A stretch of 64,000 nt of DNA. It comes from Xylanimonas protaetiae (GTDB lineage Bacteria; Actinomycetota; Actinomycetes; Actinomycetales; Cellulomonadaceae). Shown here in pieces: positions 50,489 to 59,422 of the stretch; the stretch's first letter is position 1; each line of letters opens with the position of its first letter. A model generated the notes under the pieces. That model was not told the origin of the DNA. It made no database searches and was given only the letters and a program-made list of their open reading frames with translations. Location: positions 2,795,440 to 2,859,439 of the forward strand of contig NZ_CP035493.1 in the NCBI RefSeq assembly GCF_004135385.1, read 5' to 3'. The position numbers were made by a program, and so were the translations under genes.

Positions 50489-51166
50489 GTGACCCTGTCC
50501 GACACCCTTCCCGCCGCCGTCCTGTGGGACATGGACGGCACCCTCGTCGACACGGAGCCGTACTGGATCGCCGCCGAGCACGAGCTCGTCGCCGAGCACG
50601 GCGGCACCTGGTCGCACGAGCAGGCGCTCCAGCTCGTCGGCAACTCCCTCGTCGCCTCCGCGCGCATCCTCCAGGGTGCCGGCGTGCGCCGGGGCGAGGA
50701 GGAGATCGTCGAGTACCTGCTCGACCGCGTCGTCGCGTCCGTCCAGAGGCACGTCCCCTGGCGGCCCGGCGCCCGCGAGCTGCTCGCGGCGCTCGCCGCC
50801 GCCGGGGTGCCGTGCGCGCTCGTCACGATGTCGTACCGGCGGTTCGCGGCCGAGGTCGTGGCCCAGACGGACGGTGCGCTGCGCGTCGTCGTCGCCGGCG
50901 ACGACGTCGTCCACGGCAAGCCGCACCCCGAGGCGTACCTGACGGCCGCCGAGCGGCTGGGCGTGCCGATCGCGGAGTGCGTCGCCATCGAGGACTCGCC
51001 CACGGGCATCGCGTCCGCGCTGGCCTCGGGAGCGCGGACGCTGGGCGTCGAGGCCGTGGTGCCCGTGCTGCCGCAGCCCGGCCTCAGCCGCGCGCGCTCG
51101 CTGGAGCAGGTGTCGCTGCGCACGATCGCGCAGATCGGCGCGGGGCGCGTCGTCGACCTGCACTGA
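50489..51166 (+). CDS. HAD-superfamily phosphatase
   Basis: 225 residues from GTG 50489, GGAG seven bases upstream. Motif I LWDMDGTLVDTE (nucleophile and acid Asp), motif II VTMSYRR, motif III Lys in HGKPHPEAY, motif IV AIEDSPTG. A helical C1 cap lies between motifs I and II, as in beta-phosphoglucomutase or sugar-phosphatase-like members. Substrate unknown. TACGCT at 50443 is the likely -10. Confidence 0.92.
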   Translation: MTLSDTLPAAVLWDMDGTLVDTEPYWIAAEHELVAEHGGTWSHEQALQLVGNSLVASARILQGAGVRRGEEEIVEYLLDRVVASVQRHVPWRPGARELLAALAAAGVPCALVTMSYRRFAAEVVAQTDGALRVVVAGDDVVHGKPHPEAYLTAAERLGVPIAECVAIEDSPTGIASALASGARTLGVEAVVPVLPQPGLSRARSLEQVSLRTIAQIGAGRVVDLH

Positions 51167-51169
51167 CGA

Positions 51170-51188
51170 ACCGGCCGGCGCGGCCGGT
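51170..51188. terminator. Hairpin between convergent HAD and RecB-like genes
   Basis: ACCGGCCG-GCG-CGGCCGGT, a perfect 8-bp stem in the 21-bp gap between stops. Confidence 0.6.
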
Positions 51189-52030
51189 CAGCTCAGGCCC
51201 AGCCGCTCCGCCGCCAGCGCGGGGTCGAGGTCCGGCGCCGTGCCCTCGAACTCCGGGCACACCGCCTGGTGGGCGCACCAGCCGCACAGCGCGGACCTCC
51301 GGGGCCGGAAGTCGCCCGCCCGCCCGGCCTTCTCGATGGCCGCCCACAGCGAGCGCACCTTCTGCTCCGTCAGCTCCAGCTCGCGCTCGCGCGGCTCCGC
51401 GCGCAGCACCTGGCCGTCGCCCAGGTAGACGAGCTGGAGCATCTTGGGCAGCACGCCCCGCTCGCGCCACAGCACGAGCCCGTAGAACCGCATCTGGAAC
51501 AGCGCGTTCCCCTCGTACCCGGGGCGCGGCGACCGACCGGTCTTGTAGTCGACGACGCGCAGCGCGCCGTCGGGTGCGACGTCGAGCCGGTCGACGATCC
51601 CGCGCAGCAGCGGGCCCTCCGCGAGGCGGTGCTCGACGCGCAGCTCGCGCGCCTCCGGCTGCAGCCGGTTCGGGTCCTCGAGCGTGAAGTACGTGCTCAG
51701 CAGGCGGCCCGCGCCGTCGAACCAGCCGTCGTCCGTGACGAGCTCCTGGTAGCGCGGCTCCGAGTCCAGGAGCCGCTGCCACTCGCCCGGCAGCAGCGAG
51801 AGCGCCGCCTGCGGCGTGCGCTCGCCGCGGGGGGCGTCGTAGAGCCGTTCCAGCACCGAGTGCACCAGCGTGCCGCGCGCCGCCGCCGACGACGGGGGCT
51901 CCGGCAGCCGGTCGATCGTCCGGAACCGGAACAGCAGCGGGCACTGCATGAAGTCGTTCGCGCGCGACGGGGACAGCGCAGGGGACCGGGGCGGGTCCGC
52001 GACCGGCACCGCCGGGGTCGTCGTCGTCAT
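51188..52030 (-). CDS. RecB-family PD-(D/E)XK exonuclease with iron-sulfur cluster motif
   Basis: 280 residues. Start LSPSRANDFMQCPLLFRF, conserved RGTLVHSVLERLY, nuclease core GIVDRLDVAPDGALRVVDYKTGR, and the C-terminal CGWCAHQAVC that with the N-terminal Cys makes a Cas4/AddB-like 4Fe-4S site. Stand-alone DNA end-processing nuclease; its helicase partner is not in the window. There are no cas genes or CRISPR array nearby, so it is not a Cas4 of a local system. Coding-strand TAGGGT (52042-52037) is 6 bases from the ATG. Confidence 0.92.
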   Translation of the reverse strand: MTTTTPAVPVADPPRSPALSPSRANDFMQCPLLFRFRTIDRLPEPPSSAAARGTLVHSVLERLYDAPRGERTPQAALSLLPGEWQRLLDSEPRYQELVTDDGWFDGAGRLLSTYFTLEDPNRLQPEARELRVEHRLAEGPLLRGIVDRLDVAPDGALRVVDYKTGRSPRPGYEGNALFQMRFYGLVLWRERGVLPKMLQLVYLGDGQVLRAEPRERELELTEQKVRSLWAAIEKAGRAGDFRPRRSALCGWCAHQAVCPEFEGTAPDLDPALAAERLGLS

Positions 52031-52036
52031 GGCGCC

Positions 52037-52096
52037 ACCCTAGGCGTGCGCACCGACACCCCCGCCGAGGCTGTCCCCAGCGCGCGCCGTTACGCT
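52037..52096. promoter_or_regulatory. Divergent leaderless promoters for the RecB-like and site-2 protease genes
   Basis: Minus-strand TAGGGT (52042-52037) and plus-strand TACGCT (52091-52096) each lie 6 bases before the respective start codon, and neither gene has a ribosome-binding site. Confidence 0.6.
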
Positions 52097-52102
52097 GCGC
52101 CG

Positions 52103-53233
52103 GTGACCTCCTCGCAGCCCCGCTCCCGCGGCTGGGTGATCGGCAAGCTCGCCGGCGCACCCGTGATCGTGACCCCGTCCTGGTTCGTGGCGGCGGTCGT
52201 GCTCACGATCCTGTTCGCCCCGACCGTGCGCGGCTTCGCGCCCGGCCTCGCGAACGGCGGGGTGATGCTCGTCGCGTTCTCGTTCGTGCTGCTGCTCTTC
52301 GTCAGCGTCTTCTGCCACGAGGCCGCGCACGCGTTCGTCGCCCGGTCGCGCGGCCACCGGGTCACCGAGCTGGCCATGACCCTGTGGGGCGGCCACACCG
52401 CGTACACGGGCACGCAGAAGCACCCGCTCGACGGGGCGCTCGTCGCCGTCGTCGGGCCGGTCACCAACCTGGTGCTCGCGGGCGCGTTCTGGCTCGGGTT
52501 CCAGGCGATCCCCACGGCGACCGTGCCCGCGCTGCTGCTCTACGCGGCCTTCTTCTCGAACGTGTTCGTCGGCCTCTTCAACCTGCTCCCCGGGCTGCCC
52601 CTGGACGGCGGGCAGATCCTTGAGGCGCTCGTGTGGAAGGGCACCGGCTCGCGCCGCCGCGGCACCGTCGCGGCCGGGTGGATCGGCCGGGTCGTCGCCG
52701 TCGGCGTGCTCGCCTGGGCGCTCGTCCTGCCGGGCCTGCGGGGCGCCCAGCCCACCATCTCCACCGTCGTCTGGGCTGCGATCGTCGGCGCGTTCCTCTG
52801 GCAGGGCGCCGGCGACGCCATCCGCAACGCCCGACGGCGCGAGGTCGTCGAGACGCTCAGCGTCCGGGCGCTCGCGGGCCGCGCGGTCCCCGTCGCCAGC
52901 GGCACGAGCGTCGCCGACGCGGCCCGCGCCGTCACGGGCGTCCCCGACGCCGCGCTCGTCGTCGTCGACGCCGCCGGGGCGCCGCTCGGCTGGGTCGACC
53001 CCGCGGCCGCCGCCACGGTGCCGCCCGCCGCCGCGGGGGCGACGCCCGTCGACGCCGTCGTCGTGCCGTTCCCGCCGGGGTCCGCCGTCGACGCCGGCCT
53101 GGGCGGCGCCGCGCTGCTCGAGCACCTCGCCGCGACGTCGGCCGGGGCGCGCATCGTGCCCGTCGTCGAGCGCGGCCGCGCGACCGGGGTGCTCGACGTC
53201 GCCCGCGTGGCCGCGGCGCTGCGCCCCTCCTGA
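52103..53233 (+). CDS. Site-2-protease-family intramembrane metalloprotease
   Basis: 376 residues from GTG 52103. Zinc motif HEAAH (residues 72-76) in a membrane helix and the third ligand in NLLPGLPLDGGQILEAL. Six helices, then a C-terminal cytoplasmic CBS-like domain (SVRALAGRAVPVASGTSVADAARA, VVERGRATGVLDVARVAAAL). S2P/M50B members cleave membrane-anchored regulators such as anti-sigma factors; the target is unknown. Leaderless start; 35 bp before trmI on the same strand. Confidence 0.92.
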   Translation: MTSSQPRSRGWVIGKLAGAPVIVTPSWFVAAVVLTILFAPTVRGFAPGLANGGVMLVAFSFVLLLFVSVFCHEAAHAFVARSRGHRVTELAMTLWGGHTAYTGTQKHPLDGALVAVVGPVTNLVLAGAFWLGFQAIPTATVPALLLYAAFFSNVFVGLFNLLPGLPLDGGQILEALVWKGTGSRRRGTVAAGWIGRVVAVGVLAWALVLPGLRGAQPTISTVVWAAIVGAFLWQGAGDAIRNARRREVVETLSVRALAGRAVPVASGTSVADAARAVTGVPDAALVVVDAAGAPLGWVDPAAAATVPPAAAGATPVDAVVVPFPPGSAVDAGLGGAALLEHLAATSAGARIVPVVERGRATGVLDVARVAAALRPS

Positions 53234-53268
53234 ACGTCCCGCCGCCCCGCCGGGTAGGCTCGTCGGCC

Positions 53269-54273
53269 GTGACCACCACTCCCACCGGCGCTGATCTCCG
53301 CCGAGGCCCGTTCCGCATCGGCGACAAGGTGCAGCTGACCGACCCGCGCGGCCGCATGCACACCATCGAGCTCAAGCCGGGTGGCACGTTCCACACCCAC
53401 AAGGGCTACTTCAAGCACGAGGACCTCATCGGCAGGCCCGAGGGCTGGGTGGTCACCAACACCGCCGAGGTGGAGTACCTCGCCCTGCGCCCCCTGCTGA
53501 GCGACTACGTGCTGTCCATGCCGCGCGGCGCCGCCGTCGTCTACCCGAAGGACGCCGGGCAGATCGTGCAGATGGCGGACATCTACCCGGGCGCCGTGGT
53601 GGTCGAGGCCGGCGTGGGCTCGGGCGCGCTGACCATGTCCCTGCTGCGCGCCGTCGGCGACGGCGGCACGCTCCACTCGATCGAGCGCCGCGACGACTTC
53701 GCGGCGATCGCCAAGGGGAACGTGGAGACGTTCTTCGGCGGCGAGCACCCCGCGTGGCACCTGCACTCGGGCGACTTCGCCGACGTCGTCGTCAAGATCG
53801 CGGCCCCCGGCAGCGTGGACCGCGTGGTGCTCGACATGCTCGCCCCGTGGGAGAACCTCGACGCCGCCGCGACCGTGCTCGCGCCCGGCGGCGTGTTCCT
53901 CGCCTACGTGGCCACGGCGACGCAGCTGTCGCGCCTCGCCGAGGACCTGCGGACCGACGGCCGGTTCGCCGAGCCCGTCGCGTGGGAGTCGATGGTGCGC
54001 GGCTGGCACCTCGAGGGTCTCGCGGTGCGCCCGCAGCACCGCATGATCGGGCACACCGGCTTCCTGCTCACGTCGCGCCGGCTGGCGGACGGCGTCGTGC
54101 CCCCGGAGCGCAAGCGCCGCCCGGCCAAGGGCTCGTACCCGACGACGGACGAGGCCGGGTGGACCGAGGAGGACCTGGGCGGACGCCCCGTCTCGGACAA
54201 GAAGCTCCGCAAGATCGTGCGGGGCTTCGAGCCCGCCGACCAGCCTGCCGAGGGTCCCGCCGACGCCTCCTGA
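53269..54273 (+). CDS. trmI: tRNA (adenine-58-N1)-methyltransferase TrmI
   Basis: 334 residues from GTG 53269, with TAGGCT 8 bases upstream. N-terminal beta domain (PFRIGDKVQLTDPRGRMHTIELKPGG), SAM motif VVEAGVGSGALTMSLLRAVG, acidic loop SIERRDDF and DRVVLDMLAPWE. It methylates A58 in the T-loop of tRNAs as a homotetramer. In actinobacteria it nearly always precedes the proteasome ATPase gene, as here. Confidence 0.94.
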   Translation: MTTTPTGADLRRGPFRIGDKVQLTDPRGRMHTIELKPGGTFHTHKGYFKHEDLIGRPEGWVVTNTAEVEYLALRPLLSDYVLSMPRGAAVVYPKDAGQIVQMADIYPGAVVVEAGVGSGALTMSLLRAVGDGGTLHSIERRDDFAAIAKGNVETFFGGEHPAWHLHSGDFADVVVKIAAPGSVDRVVLDMLAPWENLDAAATVLAPGGVFLAYVATATQLSRLAEDLRTDGRFAEPVAWESMVRGWHLEGLAVRPQHRMIGHTGFLLTSRRLADGVVPPERKRRPAKGSYPTTDEAGWTEEDLGGRPVSDKKLRKIVRGFEPADQPAEGPADAS

Positions 54274-54275
54274 GA

Positions 54276-54321
54276 AACGCGTGGAATCCACGCGCATCCT
54301 CCACGCGTTCCCGCGTAGGGT
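54276..54321. promoter_or_regulatory. Nested inverted repeats and -10 box upstream of arc
   Basis: AACGCGTGGA (54276-54285) can pair either with the adjacent TCCACGCG (54287-54294) or with TCCACGCGTT (54300-54309), giving two mutually exclusive hairpins right after the trmI stop. TAGGGT at 54316-54321 is a likely -10 for arc. The three CCACGCG copies could also be operator half-sites. Confidence 0.5.
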
Positions 54322-54369
54322 GCTGTTCCCGGGGGGCTGGTCCTCCGGGTTGCACGGGAGGGGACCCGC

Positions 54370-55983
54370 ATGACCGAGAACCCTGGCCAGAACGCACAGC
54401 TCGCGCTGCTCGCAGCCAAGAACGAGCGGCTCGCCGAGGCGCTGCGCGCCGCCCGCGACCAGATCGTGGAGCTCCGCTCCCAGATCGACGAGCTCGCCAA
54501 GCCCCCCGGGACGTACGCGACGTTCCTCGCCGCGCACGAGGACGGCTCCGTCGACATCTCGTCGGCCGGGCGCAAGATGCACGTCGGGGCCAGCCCGTCG
54601 CTCGACGTCTCGCGCCTCCAGCCCGGCCAGGAGGTCAAGCTCAACGAGGCCATGACCGTCGTCGAGGCGGGCGGCTTCGAGCGCGTCGGCGAGCTGGTCA
54701 CGGTCAAGGAGGTCCTCGACGAGGAGCGCGTGCTCGTCGTCGGGCGTGCGGACGAGGAGCGCGTGGTGCGCCTGGCCGGGCCGGTGCGCGACCGCGCGCT
54801 GCGGGTGGGCGACTCGCTCACCGTGGACGTGCGGGCCGGCTTCGTGTTCGAGGTGGTGCCCAAGTCCGAGGTCGAGGAGCTCGTCCTCGAGGAGGTCCCG
54901 GACATCAGCTACGAGGACATCGGCGGCCTGGGCAGGCAGATCGAGGCCATCCGCGACGCCGTCGAGCTGCCCTTCGCGCACCCCGACCTGTTCCGCGAGC
55001 ACGGGCTGCGCCCGCCCAAGGGCGTGCTGCTCTACGGCCCGCCCGGCTGCGGCAAGACGCTCATCGCCAAGGCCGTCGCGGCGTCGCTCGCGACCATGGT
55101 CGACCCCGACGGCAGCGAGGGCGCGAAGTCGTTCTTCCTCAACGTCAAGGGCCCCGAGCTGCTCAACAAGTACGTCGGCGAGACGGAGCGGCACATCCGC
55201 CTGATCTTCGCCCGCGCCCGCGAGAAGGCTTCCCAGGGCATGCCCGTCGTCGTGTTCTTCGACGAGATGGAGTCGCTCTTCCGCACGCGCGGCACGGGCC
55301 TGTCGTCCGACGTCGAGACGACGATCGTGCCGCAGCTCCTCGCCGAGATCGACGGCGTCGAGCGCCTCGACAACGTCATCGTCATCGGCGCCTCGAACCG
55401 CGAGGACATGATCGACCCGGCGATCCTGCGCCCCGGGCGCCTGGACGTGAAGATCAAGATCGAGCGGCCCGACGCCGAGGGCGCCCAGGAGATCTTCGGC
55501 AAGTACCTCACGCCCGACCTGCCCATCCACCCCGACGACCTGGCCGAGCACGGGCAGGACAAGGCGGAGGCCGTCGAGGCGATGATCCGCTCGGTGGTCG
55601 AGCGCATGTACGCCGAGGACGAGGAGAACCAGTTCCTCGAGGTGACCTACGCCTCGGGCGACAAGGAGATCCTCTACTTCAAGGACTTCAACTCGGGCGC
55701 GATGATCCAGAACGTCGTCGACCGCGCGAAGAAGACGGCCATCAAGGACTTCCTGGCCACGGGCCAGCGGGGCATCCGGGTGGACCACCTGCTCACCGCG
55801 TGCGTGGACGAGTTCAAGGAGAACGAGGACCTGCCCAACACCACCAACCCCGACGACTGGGCCCGCATCAGCGGCAAGAAGGGCGAGCGGATCGTGTTCA
55901 TCCGCTCGATCGTCCAGAAGAAGGGCGAGCAGGGGGCACCGCGCACGATCGAGCAGGTCACGAGCACCGGGCAGTACCTATGA
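54370..55983 (+). CDS. arc: Proteasome-associated AAA ATPase ARC/Mpa
   Basis: 537 residues. N-terminal coiled coil ([32 protein letters not shown]) that captures Pup, two OB folds (residues about 50-180), AAA module with Walker A GPPGCGKT, Walker [11 protein letters not shown] and sensor-1 VIGASNRE, and the C-terminal GQYL tail that docks into the 20S core. It unfolds pupylated proteins and feeds them to PrcAB. The tail and all ATPase residues are intact. Preceded by TAGGGT and a G-rich leader; dop follows 16 bases later. Confidence 0.97.
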   Translation: MTENPGQNAQLALLAAKNERLAEALRAARDQIVELRSQIDELAKPPGTYATFLAAHEDGSVDISSAGRKMHVGASPSLDVSRLQPGQEVKLNEAMTVVEAGGFERVGELVTVKEVLDEERVLVVGRADEERVVRLAGPVRDRALRVGDSLTVDVRAGFVFEVVPKSEVEELVLEEVPDISYEDIGGLGRQIEAIRDAVELPFAHPDLFREHGLRPPKGVLLYGPPGCGKTLIAKAVAASLATMVDPDGSEGAKSFFLNVKGPELLNKYVGETERHIRLIFARAREKASQGMPVVVFFDEMESLFRTRGTGLSSDVETTIVPQLLAEIDGVERLDNVIVIGASNREDMIDPAILRPGRLDVKIKIERPDAEGAQEIFGKYLTPDLPIHPDDLAEHGQDKAEAVEAMIRSVVERMYAEDEENQFLEVTYASGDKEILYFKDFNSGAMIQNVVDRAKKTAIKDFLATGQRGIRVDHLLTACVDEFKENEDLPNTTNPDDWARISGKKGERIVFIRSIVQKKGEQGAPRTIEQVTSTGQYL

Positions 55984-55999
55984 GCAAGGTGCAGGACCT

Positions 56000-57624
56000 G
56001 TGAGCGTGCGTCGCGTGATGGGCATCGAGACCGAGTACGGCGTGCTCGCCCCCGGGCGGCCCGCCGCGAACCCGATGCTGCTCTCCAGCCAGGTGGTCAC
56101 CACGTACCGCGCCCTCGTGGCGCGGGCGGGTGCCCGCCCGGCCGCACGGTGGGACTACGACGACGAGGACCCGCTCGCGGACGCGCGCGGGTTCCACGTG
56201 CGGCGGTCGGCGGCGCACCCGTCGATGCTCACGGACGACCCGGCGCAGCTCGCGCCGGCTGGCCCGGCGCTGCACGACGTCGCCCGCAACGACCTCGACG
56301 AGGCCGACGACCCGAGCGCCGCGAACTGCATCCTGACCAACGGCGCCCGGCTCTACGTCGACCACGCGCACCCGGAGTACTCCTCGCCCGAGGTCACCGG
56401 CCCGCGCGACGCCGTGCTGTGGGACGTCGCGGGGAGCGGGTCATGCTCGCGGCGAGCCGGGCGGCGTCGAGCCAGCCCGGCGGCGGCGACCTGGTGCTCT
56501 ACAAGAACAACGTCGACGGCAAGGGCGCGAGCTACGGCACCCACGAGAACTACCTCGTGGACCGCGCGGTGCCCTTCACGGTCATCACCGAGCTGCTGAC
56601 GGCGTTCCTCGTGACGCGGCAGGTGTTCACCGGCTCGGGCCGCGTCGGGCTCGGGCCGTCGGGCGACCGCCCCGGCTTCCAGATGGCGCAGCGCGCGGAC
56701 TACATGGAGGCGGAGGTCGGCCTCGAGACGACGCTGCGCCGCCCCATCGTCAACACGCGCGACGAGCCGCACGCCGACCGTGCCCGCTGGCGGCGCCTGC
56801 ACCTGATCATCGGCGACGCGAACCTCTTCGAGGTGGCCACGTACCTCAAGCTCGGCACGACGTCGCTGGTGCTGTGGGTGCTCGAGCACCTCGACGACCT
56901 CGCCGAGCGCGGGTTCTCCGCCCGCGCGGAGCTCGCCGGGCTGCGCCTTGCCGACCCGGTCGCCGACGTGCGGCGCGTCTCGCGCGACATCGACCTGGTC
57001 GCCAAGCTCGAGCTCGTCGACGGGCGCACCATGTCGGCCCTCGAGGTCCAGGAGGCGTACGCCACCGTCGTCGGGCGGGCGCTCGAGCTCCTCGGCCCGG
57101 CGCGCGAGGCCGACGGCGAGACGTACGCGGTGCTCGACCGCTGGCGCTCGCTCGTCGCGCGGCTCGGCACGGACCCGGAGGGCTGCGCGCGCGAGGTCGA
57201 GTGGATCGCCAAGCGGCGCCTGCTCGAGGGCCTGCGCCGTCGCGACGGGCTCGCGTGGGACCACCCCCGCCTCGGCGCCCTGGACCTGCAGTGGTCCGAC
57301 GTGCGCCCGGAGCGGTCGGTGTACCACCGGCTCGTGGCGAGCGGTGCGGTCGAGCGGCTCGTCGACGAGGACGCCGTCGCCGACGCCGTCCACCACGCGC
57401 CCACCGACACGCGCGCGTACTTCCGCGGCGAGGTCATGGCCCGCTACCCGGACCAGGTGTCGGCCGCGAGCTGGGACTCGGTGATCTTCGACGTGCCCGG
57501 CGCGGCCGCCCTCCAGCGCGTGCCGATGCTCGACCCGCTGCGCGGCACGCGCGCCCACATCGGCGCCCTGCTCGACGCGAGCGACGACGTCGGCGCGCTG
57601 CTCGCGGGCCTACGCGGGGAATGA
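56000..57624 (+). pseudogene. dop: Pup deamidase/depupylase Dop, split by a 1-base frameshift
   Basis: From GTG 56000 the frame reads GIETEYG (metal-binding Glu), LTNGARLYVDHAHPEYSSPE (catalytic Asp) and AVLWDVAG. It then leaves homology at 56432-56434, where the expected AGERVM needs one more base (GCGGG-GAGCGG). From 56434 the +2 frame continues without gap: [42 protein letters not shown], through to the normal end at 57624. Joined length is about 541 residues, slightly longer than usual (about 500). Everything except one base is intact, so a sequencing or assembly error in a G-rich spot is as likely as true inactivation. Dop is needed here because Pup ends in Gln. Confidence 0.9.
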
Positions 57625-57699
57625 AACGCCCGTCGCCCGCGCCCCACGGACCGGCGCGGGCGGCATAAGGTAGCGGCAGGTTCGCTCCAGGAGGTTGTC

Positions 57700-57897
57700 A
57701 TGGCAGGCCAGGAACGCATCACCCCGCAGCACGAGGACCGCACGCCCGACGACGACGCCGACGTCCCGGCCCCGGCCGCGCCCGCGGCCCAGGACCGTGA
57801 CGCCGAGGTCGACGCCCTGCTCGACGAGATCGACGACGTGCTGGAGACGAACGCCGAGCAGTTCGTCCGCGGGTTCGTCCAGAAGGGCGGCCAGTGA
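57700..57897 (+). CDS. pup: Prokaryotic ubiquitin-like protein Pup
   Basis: 65 residues, disordered acidic N-terminus, helical C-terminal part [26 protein letters not shown] that binds Mpa. The end GGQ must be deamidated to GGE by Dop before PafA can attach it to lysines. ATG with AGGAGG five bases upstream; TAAGGT at 57665 is a likely -10, giving a short leader. The stop overlaps the prcB GTG. Confidence 0.97.
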   Translation: MAGQERITPQHEDRTPDDDADVPAPAAPAAQDRDAEVDALLDEIDDVLETNAEQFVRGFVQKGGQ

Positions 57898-58706
57898 GCG
57901 ACGCGGGCCGGCTCGGGGATGCCTTCCTGCGCCCCGGGTCGTCGTCGTTCCTGGACTTCCTGAAGGACCACGCGCCCGAGCTGCTGCCCGGGCGCGTGGA
58001 CGCTGCGGGCGGCGCCGCGCTCGCCCCGCACGCCACGACGATCGTCGCGCTGACGTTCGAGGGCGGCGTCGTCATGGCAGGCGACCGGCGGGCCACGGCG
58101 GGCACGATGATCGCCAGCCGGGAGATCGAGAAGGTGTTCCCGGCCGACGACTACTCGGCGATCGGCATCTCGGGCGCGGCCGGCATCGGCGTGGACCTGG
58201 CCAAGCTGTTCCAGCTCGAGCTCGAGCACTACGAGAAGATCGAGGGCTCGCTGCTCAGCCTCGACGGCAAGGCGAACCGCCTGGCGACGCTGCTGCGCGC
58301 GAACCTGCCGCTCGCCATCCAGGGGTTCGTCGTCGTGCCGCTCTTCGCGGGCTACGACCTGGACCGCGGCACGGGGCGCATCTTCAGCTACGACGCCACG
58401 GGCGGCCGGTACGAGGAGCACGAGCACCACGGCACGGGATCCGGCTCGATCTTCGCGCGGGGCGCGCTCAAGAAGCTCTGGACGCCCGGCATGGACGAGG
58501 CGCAGGCCGTGCGGGTGGCCGTCGAGGCGCTCTACGACGCCGCCGACGACGACTCCGCGACCGGCGGCCCCGACCCCGTGCGGCGCATCTGGCCCGTCGT
58601 CGCGACGGTGACCGCCCTGGGCTACCAGCGCGTGGCGGAGGACGAGCTCGCCGCCGTCGTGGGCGCTCTCGTCACGGCCCGCACCGAGGGGAGGCGACTC
58701 GCATGA
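57894..58706 (+). CDS. prcB: Proteasome beta subunit PrcB
   Basis: 270 residues from GTG 57894 overlapping the pup stop. A 47-residue propeptide ends APHA; autoprocessing would expose Thr48 ([21 protein letters not shown]), the catalytic nucleophile. The residue before Thr is Ala rather than the common Gly. The core is otherwise typical ([25 protein letters not shown]). Forms the inner rings of the 20S core. Stop overlaps the prcA ATG. Confidence 0.96.
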   Translation: MSDAGRLGDAFLRPGSSSFLDFLKDHAPELLPGRVDAAGGAALAPHATTIVALTFEGGVVMAGDRRATAGTMIASREIEKVFPADDYSAIGISGAAGIGVDLAKLFQLELEHYEKIEGSLLSLDGKANRLATLLRANLPLAIQGFVVVPLFAGYDLDRGTGRIFSYDATGGRYEEHEHHGTGSGSIFARGALKKLWTPGMDEAQAVRVAVEALYDAADDDSATGGPDPVRRIWPVVATVTALGYQRVAEDELAAVVGALVTARTEGRRLA

Positions 58707-59422
58707 CCATGCCCTTCTACGTCTCGCCCGAGCAGCTCATGAAGGACCGGGCGGACTTCGCGCGCAAGGGCATCGCGCGCGGCCGCTCCGTCGTCGTGCT
58801 CCAGTACGACGACGGCATCCTCTTCGCCACCGAGAACCCGTCCCGGGCGCTGCACAAGATCTCGGAGATCTACGACCGCATCGCGTTCGCCGCGGTGGGC
58901 AAGTACAACGAGTTCGAGAACCTGCGCGTCGCCGGGGTGCGCTACGCCGACCTGCGCGGCTACTCCTACGACCGGGCCGACGTGACGGCCCGCGGCCTGG
59001 CGAACGCGTACGCGCAGACGCTCGGCACCGTGTTCACCACGGAGTCGAAGCCGCTCGAGGTCGAGCTCGTGGTCGCGGAGGTGGGCGCCACGCCCGACGC
59101 CGACCAGGTCTACCGCCTGTCCTACGACGGGTCGGTGGCCGACGAGCGCGGCCACGTCGTCATGGGCGGGCAGGCCGAGCAGCTCGGCAAGCGGCTGGGC
59201 GACGGGTGGCGCGAGGGCCTGACCCTCGCGGAGGCGCTCGCGCTCGCCACGACGACGCTGGGCGCCGTCGGCACCGACGGGCAGCTGCTGGCCGAGGGCG
59301 CGGAGCGGGACATCGACGGGGCGCAGCTCGAGGTCGCCGTGCTCGACCGGGCGCGCCCGCGCCGGGCGTTCCGCCGGCTCCAGGGCGCGGCGCTCGCGGC
59401 AGTCCGGGAGGTGGAGGCCTGA
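58703..59422 (+). CDS. prcA: Proteasome alpha subunit PrcA
   Basis: 239 residues. Gate region [31 protein letters not shown], alpha-ring fold ([28 protein letters not shown]). Forms the outer rings that dock ARC. The usual long disordered C-terminal tail is short here, ending REVEA. Translationally coupled on both sides (ATGA with prcB, TGATG with pafA). Confidence 0.96.
   Translation: MTMPFYVSPEQLMKDRADFARKGIARGRSVVVLQYDDGILFATENPSRALHKISEIYDRIAFAAVGKYNEFENLRVAGVRYADLRGYSYDRADVTARGLANAYAQTLGTVFTTESKPLEVELVVAEVGATPDADQVYRLSYDGSVADERGHVVMGGQAEQLGKRLGDGWREGLTLAEALALATTTLGAVGTDGQLLAEGAERDIDGAQLEVAVLDRARPRRAFRRLQGAALAAVREVEA

Noticed and set aside
51188-52030. Possible Cas4 or phage-defence nuclease
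   Set aside because: Motifs fit stand-alone RecB-family exonucleases, and no CRISPR, cas, helicase or other defence genes lie nearby.
52540-55788. 1082-codon minus-strand frame across the site-2 protease, trmI and arc genes
   Set aside because: Antisense shadow of three well-recognised genes with matching family motifs; no start signal or domain.
56425-56440. Programmed frameshift site in dop
   Set aside because: I see no slippery heptamer or downstream pseudoknot, and known dop genes do not use one. Not excluded experimentally, but a base error or mutation is simpler.
56000-56599. 199-codon frame at the dop 5' end taken as a complete small gene
   Set aside because: Residues after about 145 turn into Arg/Ser/Thr-rich shadow sequence, while dop homology continues in the next frame, so it is half of a frameshifted gene.
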